Source: Alphaproteobacteria bacterium (GTDB taxonomy: Bacteria; Pseudomonadota; Alphaproteobacteria; Micavibrionales; Micavibrionaceae). Taken from it: a stretch of DNA of 49,236 nt. How positions within the stretch are numbered: the stretch's first letter is position 1; each line of letters begins with the position of its first letter. The stretch covers positions 1 through 49,236 of the forward strand of contig JAESRE010000017.1 of NCBI GenBank assembly GCA_016764775.1, read 5' to 3'. Shown here in pieces: positions 8,995 through 17,258 of the stretch. Position numbers and translations under genes: made by a program. The notes beneath the pieces were generated by a model. That model was not told the DNA's origin and did no database searches. It saw nothing but the letters and a program-made list of their open reading frames with translations.

Positions 8995-9675
8995 ATGCCG
9001 CGAGAGGACTATCTTTCGCGCATGAATGAAGTTGTGAAAAAACGTATATTACGCACTCTGCTTTTCTCTGCCGTGGCTTTGGCTATCGGTGTGGGGGTCG
9101 CATGGGTTCAAGTCGGCATGAAAAGTGCCCGGACCGTTCAAAAAGGTGCAAGCACCGAAGCGCCGATTGCAGGCTTGAATATCGGGGGTCCGTTCACCCT
9201 GACGGATCATGAAGGGACAGAGGTCACCGAAAAAACCTATGACGGGCAATACAAGCTGATTTATTTCGGCTTTACCTATTGCCCCGCCATCTGTCCGACA
9301 GAGCTGCAAAAGATGAGCCGCGTTATGAACGCGCTCGAGGATAACTACCCCGAAGCCGCACAGAACATTCAACCGCTGTTCGTCACCATTGACCCCGAAC
9401 GCGACACGGTCCCGGTCATGCAGGAGTATGTAAGTCTTTTCCACCCGCGATTGATCGGTCTGACCGGCACGGTGCCGCAAATCAATATCGTGAAGAAAAA
9501 CTACCGCATTTATGCGAGCAAGGTGGAGACTGAAGAGCAGAATGATTACACCATGGATCATTCCAGCTTTATCTATCTGATGGGGCCGGACAACACATTG
9601 CTGGGAATGTACCGGACATCGGACACACCCGACGGCATGTATCAGGACATTGTCAAGCTGATGAAGCTGTCTTAG
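8995..9675 (+). CDS. SCO1/SenC-family copper chaperone
   Basis: The 226-residue protein has one N-terminal membrane anchor (about residues 19-40) and a thioredoxin-like domain with the copper-binding FTYCPAICPTEL motif (C96, C100) and the matching histidine in TMDHSSFIYLM (H189). SCO1/SenC proteins deliver copper to the CuA site of cytochrome c oxidase or act as thiol reductases in the periplasm. All three copper ligands are present, so it is probably functional. No oxidase genes are nearby. A start at ATG 9022 is an alternative that would give a shorter cytoplasmic tail; neither site has an ideal ribosome binding sequence. An 18-base palindrome follows the stop directly. Confidence 0.92.
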   Translation: MPREDYLSRMNEVVKKRILRTLLFSAVALAIGVGVAWVQVGMKSARTVQKGASTEAPIAGLNIGGPFTLTDHEGTEVTEKTYDGQYKLIYFGFTYCPAICPTELQKMSRVMNALEDNYPEAAQNIQPLFVTIDPERDTVPVMQEYVSLFHPRLIGLTGTVPQINIVKKNYRIYASKVETEEQNDYTMDHSSFIYLMGPDNTLLGMYRTSDTPDGMYQDIVKLMKLS

Positions 9676-9678
9676 CGG

Positions 9679-9696
9679 TGTTGCATATGCGCAACA
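9679..9696. promoter_or_regulatory. Operator-like palindrome TGTTGC-N6-GCAACA (copy 1)
   Basis: A perfect inverted repeat (extended to GTGTTGC/GCAACAC at 9678-9697) lies 129 bases upstream of the fadL-like gene. A weaker relative, TGTTG-N7-CAACA, follows at 9700-9716. The same six-base arms with the same six-base spacing recur at 29100-29117. With no T-run after it, a terminator for the SCO1 gene is unlikely; a binding site for a dimeric regulator fits better. Confidence 0.55.
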
Positions 9697-9824
9697 CTAT
9701 GTTGCGACGCACAACACATCACCCCTAGGATTGTCTTATTTTTCACCATACACTGCTTTTGTAATACTGTGTGTTTGGAGAGATTACACAGCAACATAAA
9801 CAGACCTTATTAGGGGAGATATAG

Positions 9825-11153
9825 ATGCACCGCTCACTTAAAGCACTATCCGTAATCACAATTGCAACATTGGGGACCGCGCTTTCCTCGTCAGCCGCAA
9901 ACGCCGCAGGTTTTTACATTCAGGAACAATCCGTATCCGGTTTGGGCGCAGCATTTTCCGGTTCGACAACAAGCTTGAACGACCCCAGTACCGTTTATTT
10001 CAACCCCGCAGGTATGACCCGCTTGAATGGTATTCAGGGACAGCTTGGCGCACACTTGCTCCTCCCCAATTCAGAATTAACAGATACAGGATCAACCGGT
10101 CCGGCGGCTCTGGGTAGTCTTCCTATTTCAGGCGGTGACGGCGGCAATCCTTATGACCCGACACCCGTACCCAATGCCTTTTTGACGTATCAGGTCAATG
10201 ATCAGCTATGGGCAGGTCTAGCCCTCAGCGCACCTTTTGGTTTGGCCAACGAATATGACAGTGACTGGTTTGGTCGCTTTGACTCCATCAAGACAGAACT
10301 CACAACAATTGATATTCAGCCAAGCGTGGCCTTTAAAATCAATGACCGCGTGTCCATAGGTGGTGGTATCAACATTCAATATGCAGATGCTGAACTGACC
10401 AGTGCCGCGAACCCGGTTCTGGGCGGTGGTACCGAAGGGGTTAGCACCCTTAAAGGTGACGACTGGTCCGTTGGCTATAATATCGGTTTGCAGGCGAACC
10501 CTTGGGAAGGCGGTACAATCGGCCTTTCATACCGTTCCGCTGTTAGCCATGAGCTCGAAGGGCGTATTATTTCTGAAGGCACAACCAGCGCCGATTTCGA
10601 CGTGAGCGGTACTGCTGATCTGGATTTGCCGGATATTGCTACATTTGGTGTCGCACAGGATGTTAACGACAAGTGGAAAGTCATGGGACAAGCCACTTGG
10701 TTTGGCTGGAATAATTTCGAAGATATTACAGCCGTAACAAACGAAGACATTTCTATTATCGGTGGCGCCATTACTCGCTCACCGGGTGATGTGGTTAGCT
10801 CCGTTACTCAAAACTATCAAACGACCTGGGCTCTTGCGCTTGGTACAGAGTACGACTACAGCGATGAATGGACATTCCGCGGTGGTGTACAGTTTGACGA
10901 AACACCGACGACGGATGAATTCCGTACATCCAGAACACCTGACGGTGACAGAACATGGCTTTCCGGTGGTGCAACCTACAACATTAATGACAGACTATCC
11001 GTAGATATGGCTGCAACCTATATCTGGATTGATAGCGAAACCATTGATGTCAGCCGTAACAACTCTTTCAGTACTGCTGTCCAGACAGAAGTTGAAGCCG
11101 ATACTGAAGGTAATGTCGGGATCGTTGCTGTTGGACTGACATACAAGTTCTAA
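9825..11153 (+). CDS. FadL/OmpP1/TodX-family outer-membrane channel
   Basis: The 442-residue protein has a signal peptide ending SSAANA and then the mature start AGFYIQEQSVSGLGAAFSGS, the conserved N-terminal plug region of FadL-type proteins, which includes the NPAG-like stretch in TVYFNPAGMTRL. The rest alternates polar and hydrophobic residues as in a beta-barrel of about 14 strands, and the chain ends with aromatic YKF, typical for barrel assembly. Members take up long-chain fatty acids or other hydrophobic compounds. A good ribosome site (AGGGGAGAT) precedes the ATG, and a clear terminator follows. Beta-oxidation genes and an acyl-CoA dehydrogenase further along fit a fatty-acid use role. 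Confidence 0.92.
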   Translation: MHRSLKALSVITIATLGTALSSSAANAAGFYIQEQSVSGLGAAFSGSTTSLNDPSTVYFNPAGMTRLNGIQGQLGAHLLLPNSELTDTGSTGPAALGSLPISGGDGGNPYDPTPVPNAFLTYQVNDQLWAGLALSAPFGLANEYDSDWFGRFDSIKTELTTIDIQPSVAFKINDRVSIGGGINIQYADAELTSAANPVLGGGTEGVSTLKGDDWSVGYNIGLQANPWEGGTIGLSYRSAVSHELEGRIISEGTTSADFDVSGTADLDLPDIATFGVAQDVNDKWKVMGQATWFGWNNFEDITAVTNEDISIIGGAITRSPGDVVSSVTQNYQTTWALALGTEYDYSDEWTFRGGVQFDETPTTDEFRTSRTPDGDRTWLSGGATYNINDRLSVDMAATYIWIDSETIDVSRNNSFSTAVQTEVEADTEGNVGIVAVGLTYKF

Positions 11154-11182
11154 GACGTTTCTTAAAATTACAAGATTTGAAA

Positions 11183-11208
11183 AAGCCGCCTTCGGGTGGC
11201 TTTTTTTT
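11183..11208. terminator. Intrinsic terminator, probably bidirectional
   Basis: GCCGCC, a TTCG loop and GGTGGC form a short GC-rich stem followed by eight T residues on the plus strand. On the minus strand the stem is followed by a run of T as well, so it can end both the fadL-like gene and the convergent thioesterase gene, whose stop lies at 11207. Confidence 0.88.
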
Positions 11209-11764
11209 ATTCGTCCGTACTGGTCAGCTTGCGCATCTCGTCTTCCGCCATGCCCCATGATGTGATGAAGGGTGTGACCGGCGGGCTCGGGATATCAAAG
11301 CCCGATGCTTTTAAGAATTCCTGCGGGTTCGGACGGCGTTTATTGATGCGGTCGTAAAGGCTGCCTTTTACAACCGCGATGGCGGCCACGGCGCCTGCTT
11401 TATCTCCGCTAGCGATGACAAACCGCTGTTCGATATATGCCCACTCTTCATCCCAGTGGATGATCTGCGTTTCCAGATCATAAGCCTGAAACGGCAACAG
11501 AGGCAGCCGAAAACGGATTTTGGCCGAGCCGACCACGGGGGCATGGCTCTTGTCGGTGACGCGTTTGATCAAGCCTGTGCGGATCATCACATCAAGACGC
11601 CCCAGATCCATAATGGTCAGGTAACGCCCGTTATTCATATGCATGTTGAAATCAAGATCGGTCGGCAGGACATGAAAGCGCAATACGCTCTTGTCCAGAA
11701 TGTCCATGCGCGGCGCGCGGATGGATTTAAGGATGCACAGAAGAAGGCGGATATAGAGATTCAT
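11207..11764 (-). CDS. Hotdog-fold acyl thioesterase (THEM6/4HBT-like)
   Basis: The 185-residue protein has the 4HBT hotdog signature TDLDFNMHMNNGRYLTIMD (about residues 34-52), in which the Asp/Asn and the HMNN stretch line the thioester site. It also has a membrane-proximal hydrophobic N-terminus (LYIRLLLCIL). This combination resembles the THEM6-like thioesterase group. It would hydrolyse an acyl-CoA or acyl-ACP thioester. It follows the SCP2 gene with a 12-base gap, so the two form a small lipid-related operon on the minus strand, convergent with the FadL-like gene. Confidence 0.85.
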   Translation of the reverse strand: MNLYIRLLLCILKSIRAPRMDILDKSVLRFHVLPTDLDFNMHMNNGRYLTIMDLGRLDVMIRTGLIKRVTDKSHAPVVGSAKIRFRLPLLPFQAYDLETQIIHWDEEWAYIEQRFVIASGDKAGAVAAIAVVKGSLYDRINKRRPNPQEFLKASGFDIPSPPVTPFITSWGMAEDEMRKLTSTDE

Positions 11765-11776
11765 GGCAAAGTGCCG

Positions 11777-12082
11777 TTACTGCTCGAGAACCCCGTTGAG
11801 CTTCATTGCCGTGCCCATAGAGCCTTTGACTTTAAGCTTGCCCATCATGAACGCGATATTGGGGTCTTGGGAGCCATCGAGGATTTTTTGAAATGTTTCC
11901 AGCGAGCATACAAGCGTCGTATCGGGATCGTCGTGCGCGCCTTCGCTCAGCTCAGGGGGCGATTGCGTTGCGTCGAGCGTTAATTGCCCGTCATCGCCGA
12001 AATCAAATGTGACCACCGCATCGAAATCGGGTGCGGCTGTTATCTTTTCTTCGATTCTGGATTTGACGTCTGCTAAGGACAT
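11777..12082 (-). CDS. SCP2 sterol-transfer-domain protein
   Basis: The 101-residue protein is a single SCP2 domain: a beta-strand region FDAVVTFDFGDDGQLTLDA, the DDPDTTLVCSLETFQKILDG block and the closing AFMMGKLKVKGSMGTAMKLN, which is highly typical of the family. SCP2 domains bind fatty acyl chains, acyl-CoAs or sterols and act in lipid transfer. The ATG at 12082 is preceded by AGGAGG at good spacing. It is the first gene of a pair with the hotdog thioesterase, which suggests that the two handle the same lipid ligand. Confidence 0.92.
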   Translation of the reverse strand: MSLADVKSRIEEKITAAPDFDAVVTFDFGDDGQLTLDATQSPPELSEGAHDDPDTTLVCSLETFQKILDGSQDPNIAFMMGKLKVKGSMGTAMKLNGVLEQ

Positions 12083-12232
12083 GATGCCTCCTGCTTTGAA
12101 AATGTGTGCGGATAGTGTCTGCCAATTAAAATAGACAAGTTTTTAACCGTTGTCTCCCCCAAAACAGGGTGCTAGTGTTATGCGTGTTGCGTTTTAAGCC
12201 CTGAACGCGGGCGTTTGAGAGGATACCTGACC

Positions 12233-13945
12233 ATGAAAAAATCTATCCGTTTTTTACACATGTTTCTAGGATGTGCATCCGTAGCCCTTCTAGCTTCCGG
12301 CGCGGCCGCACAGAATGTTGAACCCGAGTTGCAATTCAGACCGGCTGAAAAATGGAGCATCTCTTCAACCGATAACTTGTGCACGATCAAAGCCACATTC
12401 AATAACGGCTTCGGTGTACGGCTGCTCGGTAACGAGAAATGGGCCCGCGCGCTGGATGTTGATTTCAGACAGGATGTTTTCAATGCCGGTGAAAGCTATG
12501 ACGCGACACTGACCATTCCCGGCGTCAGCACAAAAAGTTTCAAAGCGCAGGCACAGTCCGGCTCCCTGCTCGCTTTCGGTATCGGCGAGGACAGCGGATT
12601 TTATAAGTCCCTGAAGCAATCCTCCGTTATGGACCTTGCAATCGACGGTAACTCTTTCCGTTTTTACATGACCGGCTTTGCCAATAGCGCCAGACAGTTC
12701 GAGACCTGTATGGCCGGTGTTTCCTCTTCTTCTACGGTCGCGCAAGGCGCGCCAACGGGTGACCAGAATTTCATGGTCAACGAAGCCGTCAATATGGAAC
12801 AGAGCCTGCGTGCAGAACCGCCGATGGAAGTTGCGGAAATTACACCCGAACCACCGCAGACATCCGCAGACGCCGCTGCTGACATCGAAGGCGGTTACAG
12901 CGTCAGCAGCAAAGACCTTGAAGACGACGCCATTACACCGATCAACGAAAATGCGGATTCAATGGACGAAGTCCCGTCCCGCGTAGCCGAGAACCCGAAA
13001 AAACGTCTTTCACAGCAACTGGCCGAGCAAATTGCCAACGACCCGTCATTGATCGAAGACGAAGAGCCTTACACGCCGCGTAAAAAGCTGGAAGTGCCGG
13101 ATGATATCGCCTCTATGCCAATCGTGCCCGAGGAAGAATCCGTGGTTACGCCTATGGCCGAACCTGCAGCGGAAACCGCGCCAGCCGAAACTGTAGAACC
13201 GGACACTGCGCCACCATCACAAGATACGCTGGCTGCACCGGCCGAAGCCGAAACTGTAGAACCCGCGACGAGCGAAATCATTGCTGCAGAAGCCGAGCCT
13301 ATGCCGATGCCTGAAGCTGAGGATGTTCCGGCAGACAATGCAGAAGCGGAACCTGTTGATGTTGCAGAGGACATGGGCACAGAAGCCGAGCCCGTTGAAG
13401 CCGCCGAAGAAGAAGAAGAGCCGGAGGCCGAACGCACCCGTATTTACGCCAAAACACAGCCGATGAAAGTTCGCAAAGAAACCATGACCGCCGAGGCTGA
13501 TTTCACGCATTCGAACGTCAATGGTCTGGGCAAGGTTAACGCCGATCTGCGTAAAGATGTTGTCGGTATGGAAGCGACAATCAGAGAGCTTAAGGCCGAA
13601 AACGAAGCTTTGAATTCCGAGCTTAAAAAAGCATTACGCGAATCCGAAGAAGAGCGTTTGACCATCGCTTCCGAAAACTGGAACCTTGAGCAAGCGACCA
13701 TGAAATATAACGAAGCCGAGCGCCAGATTTCCCGTCTCGGTCAGCAATTGCAGAAAGAACGCGCCCAATGTTCAATGGAAAAGCGTGAACTTGAAGCGAT
13801 GTTGTTTGACCCGCAAGTGACCGAACAAGAGCAGCTGGCAAAGCTTTCCAGCCTTGAACGTGATTTGCAGGCAGCCAAGCGTGAGCTTGAGGCACAGCGC
13901 CTTCGTTACGAAGAACGCATCCGTTTACTGGAATCCACGCAATAA
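12233..13945 (+). CDS. Exported protein with acidic Ala/Glu/Pro linker and C-terminal coiled coil
   Basis: The 570-residue protein starts at ATG 12233, with GAGAGGA nine bases upstream; an in-frame ATG at 12215 would spoil the signal peptide. A signal peptide (about residues 1-26, ending ASGAAAQ) is followed by a compact domain to about residue 165 with two cysteines (DNLCTIKATF and FETCMAG) that could pair. Next comes a long, low-complexity acidic region rich in Ala, Glu and Pro with imperfect repeats such as AETVEP and EAEP (about 185-400). The last 150 residues are a strong coiled coil (ADLRKDVVGMEATIRELKAE onwards). I know no family for the whole chain. A periplasmic spacer or scaffold that spans the envelope is the likeliest role; this is inference. 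Confidence 0.8.
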   Translation: MKKSIRFLHMFLGCASVALLASGAAAQNVEPELQFRPAEKWSISSTDNLCTIKATFNNGFGVRLLGNEKWARALDVDFRQDVFNAGESYDATLTIPGVSTKSFKAQAQSGSLLAFGIGEDSGFYKSLKQSSVMDLAIDGNSFRFYMTGFANSARQFETCMAGVSSSSTVAQGAPTGDQNFMVNEAVNMEQSLRAEPPMEVAEITPEPPQTSADAAADIEGGYSVSSKDLEDDAITPINENADSMDEVPSRVAENPKKRLSQQLAEQIANDPSLIEDEEPYTPRKKLEVPDDIASMPIVPEEESVVTPMAEPAAETAPAETVEPDTAPPSQDTLAAPAEAETVEPATSEIIAAEAEPMPMPEAEDVPADNAEAEPVDVAEDMGTEAEPVEAAEEEEEPEAERTRIYAKTQPMKVRKETMTAEADFTHSNVNGLGKVNADLRKDVVGMEATIRELKAENEALNSELKKALRESEEERLTIASENWNLEQATMKYNEAERQISRLGQQLQKERAQCSMEKRELEAMLFDPQVTEQEQLAKLSSLERDLQAAKRELEAQRLRYEERIRLLESTQ

Positions 13946-13984
13946 ACACAAAATATTTGTATTTTCTATAATATTTGTCTAAAA

Positions 13985-14012
13985 CCATGCCATTAGACGA
14001 AGGATGGCATGG
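13985..14012 (+). promoter_or_regulatory. Perfect hairpin enclosing the start codon of the YdcF-like gene
   Basis: CCATGCCAT (13985-13993) pairs exactly with ATGGCATGG (14004-14012) across a ten-base loop. The Shine-Dalgarno bases GAAGG are in the loop and the ATG start codon (14009-14011) is inside the 3' arm. A TATAAT at 13967-13972 would start transcription just before the hairpin. The layout suggests that folding of the leader limits initiation. Confidence 0.6.
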
Positions 14013-14692
14013 TGCGCTTACCATTTACAAAACGAGCTATGGCGAAGGGCGGTGTTGCAGTGTTTGCAGCAGCGGCGGGCACGGCCGCCTGTATTCATTT
14101 TTCAGCTATGGCGGAATATGCCGATTTTGAACAACGCGTCAAAGACGCACAGACGGGTGATCACACGGAAGGCTATGTCGCCTACGCAGGCACAACCGAG
14201 CGCATACAGACGGCTTTCAGGCTGGCCGAAGAGAACCCCGGTTCACGCATTCTGATTTCCGGTGGCAATGCGCAATACGGTCTTGATGACGTTGTCGAAG
14301 AATTTGAAACCACGCTGACACCCGACCGCATCACCTTCTTGAGCTATGCGCAAAACACAAAAGGCAATGCTCTGGAAACCTTGATGTGGGCCAAGAGTTT
14401 GAAGCTGGATTCCGTTACCGTCATCACGGATGCCAGTCACGCACCCCGCGCCTACAGAGAGACCGACAGGGTATTGCCGGACTCGATCTCGATGGCTTTT
14501 CATGTGGTGGGAGACTTCCCCGAAGCAGGCAGTTGGGAGCGCATGGAGCAGGCGTACAAGCTGTGGTGTGTCGCTCGTCCGCTCTGTGAAAGTATGATGC
14601 GTGATAAAAGTCCGATGCGCGATATCGTGCCTATTCCCAAATCCAGAGCCAAAGCCTTGGAAGAGATGGATATGTCGCCCGGCGGCAGTTAG
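14009..14692 (+). CDS. YdcF/SanA-like DUF218 protein
   Basis: The 227-residue protein has the DUF218 pattern: a first strand ending AGTTERIQTAFRLAEENPGS, then ILISGGNAQYG, the NTKGNALETLMWAK stretch (where the family has a conserved Thr/Ser-x-x-N-A), VTVITDASHAPRA and further polar loops. The usual ERS/GG motifs are partly changed (ISGGN kept). Members are envelope proteins of uncertain biochemistry, some linked to vancomycin sensitivity or surface polysaccharide. A hydrophobic N-terminus (about 12-33) suggests a membrane anchor or signal peptide. It ends 3 bases before the stop of the convergent acyl-CoA dehydrogenase gene. Confidence 0.82.
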   Translation: MVRLPFTKRAMAKGGVAVFAAAAGTAACIHFSAMAEYADFEQRVKDAQTGDHTEGYVAYAGTTERIQTAFRLAEENPGSRILISGGNAQYGLDDVVEEFETTLTPDRITFLSYAQNTKGNALETLMWAKSLKLDSVTVITDASHAPRAYRETDRVLPDSISMAFHVVGDFPEAGSWERMEQAYKLWCVARPLCESMMRDKSPMRDIVPIPKSRAKALEEMDMSPGGS

Positions 14693-14695
14693 GCC

Positions 14696-16486
14696 TTAAA
14701 ACGCTTCGGCGTCCATATCCATGAGTGTATCGGCACCCGCCAGAATCATTTTGAAACGGCCGTCGGCTTCGGGCAACAGACGCTGCATGAAGAAGCGGGC
14801 GGTTTTGATCTTGGCTTCGTAGAATTCCTTATCGCCTTCGCCGTCATCCAATTTCTTTTGTGCGGCTTTCACCATCAGGCACCACATATAGGCCAGCGCC
14901 ACCAATGCGAACTGACGCAGATAGTCGGAACTTGCTGCGCCCGCCTCATCCGGGTTTTTCAAACCTTTCTGGGCGATCATGGCTGTACTTTGCTGCAGTT
15001 TGGCCAGCGCCTTGGCAAATGCAAAAACGAATTCCTGCATGTTTTCATCGGCCTGATGCTCTTCGATAAATTGCTGCGCAGGATGGAAGAAGCGACGTAA
15101 GAGACGGCCGTAGCCTTGGCCCATTTTACGCCCGACCAGATCGAGCGCCTGAATACCGTTCGTGCCTTCATAAATTTGTGCGATACGGGCATCGCGGACA
15201 TATTGCTCCATGCCCCATTCGGCGATGTAGCCGTGGCCGCCGTAAACCTGTAAGCATTCATTGGCGATTTCCGTACCCATATCGGTGAGATACGCTTTGA
15301 CGATCGGGGTCAGTAGCGCCACAAGATCGTCAGCTTCCTTGCGGGCCTGTTCGTCTTCATGTTTTTGCGAAATGTCGAGATTTAGGCCTGTCCAGTACGC
15401 TAACGCACGGCCACCTTCGGTTACAGCCTTTGATTTCAAAAGCATGCGGCGCACATCGGGGTGCACAATAATCGGGTCGGCGGGTTTGTCAGGATATTTC
15501 GTGCCGGTCAGGGAGCGCATTTGCAAGCGGTCCTTGGCGTATGCCAGACCGTTTTGATAGGCAATTTCGCAAATGCCGAGACCTTGCATACCCACGCCGA
15601 GACGTGCAGCATTCATCATCACAAACATGGCTTTTAGACCTTTGTGCGGTTCACCGACAAGCCAGCCTTTGGCGTCGTCGAAGTTCATCACACAGGTAGA
15701 GTTCGCATGAATACCCATTTTATGTTCGATCGATCCGCAACGCACACCGTTACGTTCACCAACCGAGCCGTCTTCATTCGGCAGGTATTTCGGCACCACG
15801 AACAATGAAATCCCCTTCACGCCATCAGGGGCGTCAGGCATTTTCGCGAGCACGAGGTGCACAATATTTTCAGTCAGGTCATGTTCACCGGCGGAGATAA
15901 AAATCTTTGTGCCCGTGATCTGGAATGAATCATCATCGTTCGGAATCGCTTTGGTTTTGATCAAGCCCAGATCGGTTCCGCAATGCGGTTCGGTCAGGTT
16001 CATCGTACCCGACCATGTGCCTTCAATCAGTTTAGGCAGATATAATTCTTTTTGTTCATCCGTACCGAAATGGTGAAGCGCTTCGTATGCGCCTTGGGAA
16101 AGACCCGGATACATGCCGAAAGACATATTGGAGGAACAGATCATTTCCTGCATGACCGTGTTCATCAAAACGGGCATGCCCATGCCGCCATAGTCGGGAT
16201 CAGCCGATACGCCGCACCAACCGCCTTCGGTAAAGGTGTCGTAGGCTTCTTTAAAACCTTCGGGTGTGCGGACAACGCCGTTTTCGTAGTGGCAACCTTC
16301 CTGATCGCCCGACTGATTCAGCGGAAACAAGACTTCGGAGCAGATTTTACCGCCCTCTTCGAGAATCTGGTCCATCAGATCCTCCGAAACCTCTTCGAAA
16401 CCCGGCAATTCCGATAGTTGGGACGCATTTAACACATCATGCAGGATGAATTTAATGTTCTCGGCTGGCGGATTGTATACAGGCAT
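14696..16486 (-). CDS. Acyl-CoA dehydrogenase, long DmdC-like form
   Basis: The 596-residue protein has the full acyl-CoA dehydrogenase fold: the N-terminal helical domain, FAD-binding beta domain with MNLTEPHCGTDLGLIKTKA and GTKIFISAGEHDL, and the C-terminal helical domain with AQIYEGTNGIQALDLVGRK, which carries the catalytic glutamate. The extra C-terminal region (from about 470) and the N-terminal start MPVYNPPAENIKFIL place it in the long group that includes 3-methylmercaptopropionyl-CoA dehydrogenase (DmdC) and fatty-acyl enzymes. The real substrate is not clear. GGGAG precedes the ATG. It is monocistronic, reading away from the small plus-strand gene at 16627. Confidence 0.93.
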   Translation of the reverse strand: MPVYNPPAENIKFILHDVLNASQLSELPGFEEVSEDLMDQILEEGGKICSEVLFPLNQSGDQEGCHYENGVVRTPEGFKEAYDTFTEGGWCGVSADPDYGGMGMPVLMNTVMQEMICSSNMSFGMYPGLSQGAYEALHHFGTDEQKELYLPKLIEGTWSGTMNLTEPHCGTDLGLIKTKAIPNDDDSFQITGTKIFISAGEHDLTENIVHLVLAKMPDAPDGVKGISLFVVPKYLPNEDGSVGERNGVRCGSIEHKMGIHANSTCVMNFDDAKGWLVGEPHKGLKAMFVMMNAARLGVGMQGLGICEIAYQNGLAYAKDRLQMRSLTGTKYPDKPADPIIVHPDVRRMLLKSKAVTEGGRALAYWTGLNLDISQKHEDEQARKEADDLVALLTPIVKAYLTDMGTEIANECLQVYGGHGYIAEWGMEQYVRDARIAQIYEGTNGIQALDLVGRKMGQGYGRLLRRFFHPAQQFIEEHQADENMQEFVFAFAKALAKLQQSTAMIAQKGLKNPDEAGAASSDYLRQFALVALAYMWCLMVKAAQKKLDDGEGDKEFYEAKIKTARFFMQRLLPEADGRFKMILAGADTLMDMDAEAF

Positions 16487-16626
16487 CTACGGTTTCTCCC
16501 TTAAATTACGGATACATAGCTAATATAGCGCAAAACGATTAAGAATGAATGGGGAAATCCAAAACAAAACTTGCAATATTATGAAAACAGGCGTAGCGTG
16601 CGCGGCATTCTTTTGGAGAGAGCATT

Positions 16627-16836
16627 ATGAGTAACGTTATTGAATTACGCCCACGCACAGATAAAACCGCCAAAACCCGCGGTTTGGTTCCTGAATTCAC
16701 AGAGGTACAAGACCCCGAAGGTACGGGAAATAACTGTGCCGTGCTGGCCGCATATATGGAAGATTCAATGGGCGGCATGGATCAGGACCGTTTCGATCAT
16801 GCGATTGAAACCTGCGAATGCGATACCTGTAAGTAA
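16627..16836 (+). CDS. Small protein with Cys-rich C-terminus, unknown function
   Basis: The 69-residue frame is supported by a good ribosome site (TTGGAGAGAGC) and a clean ATG. The chain is acidic in the second half and ends ETCECDTCK, which places three cysteines close together, with a fourth at NNCAVLA; a metal site or redox pair is possible. There is no signal peptide. I do not know a family. It lies between the divergent acyl-CoA dehydrogenase gene and a convergent small gene. Confidence 0.65.
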   Translation: MSNVIELRPRTDKTAKTRGLVPEFTEVQDPEGTGNNCAVLAAYMEDSMGGMDQDRFDHAIETCECDTCK

Positions 16837-16845
16837 TTTTCTGAT

Positions 16846-17193
16846 TTAATCCTGATCAAGCATATAGAGAATTTCGTCCGTTAAACGGTCGGAATCGACG
16901 GTCTCAAGCTTGCGCTTGGCCTGTTCGAACGGATTATTCTCTTTTCTGGCTATGATTTCAGCGATCTGCTGAATGGTGTCCTCGCCCAGTCTTTCGCGGG
17001 CGGCGCGGGCATTTGCCAGAGCTTGCGCACGAATATCCCCCGTACTATTGCTCTGGCTGCCTGTACTTTTGGCTCTACCCTTTGCGGGTTTTTTATGAGC
17101 CCCCCTCTTAGTTTTTACTCCCTCACAACTCGCCTGAAGCTCTTTTGGCTTCTTCCGTTTGTCCGTTTTAGAATTGTTGAAAATCCCAAACAT
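16846..17193 (-). CDS. Small basic protein with C-terminal helices, unknown function
   Basis: The 115-residue protein has a Lys/Arg-rich, disordered-looking N-terminal half (KTDKRKKPKE, KTKRGAHKKPAKGRAK) and a helical C-terminal half (ALANARAARERLGEDTIQQI to EILYMLDQD). It may bind nucleic acid or a partner through the basic half. No family is recognised and no clear ribosome site precedes the ATG, so the exact start is unsure. It lies 65 bases downstream of the large PEP-carboxylase-like gene on the same strand and may share its transcript. Confidence 0.6.
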   Translation of the reverse strand: MFGIFNNSKTDKRKKPKELQASCEGVKTKRGAHKKPAKGRAKSTGSQSNSTGDIRAQALANARAARERLGEDTIQQIAEIIARKENNPFEQAKRKLETVDSDRLTDEILYMLDQD

Positions 17194-17258
17194 GAGATGA
17201 GTATGCCTGAGGGCTTTTAAGAAGCAGTAAATTATAGATTGGATTTTAACTAATAGTT

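Noticed and set aside
9678-9716. Terminator after the SCO1 gene
   Set aside because: There is dyad symmetry but no T-run on either strand, and the same palindrome recurs at a promoter elsewhere, so a regulator site is favoured.
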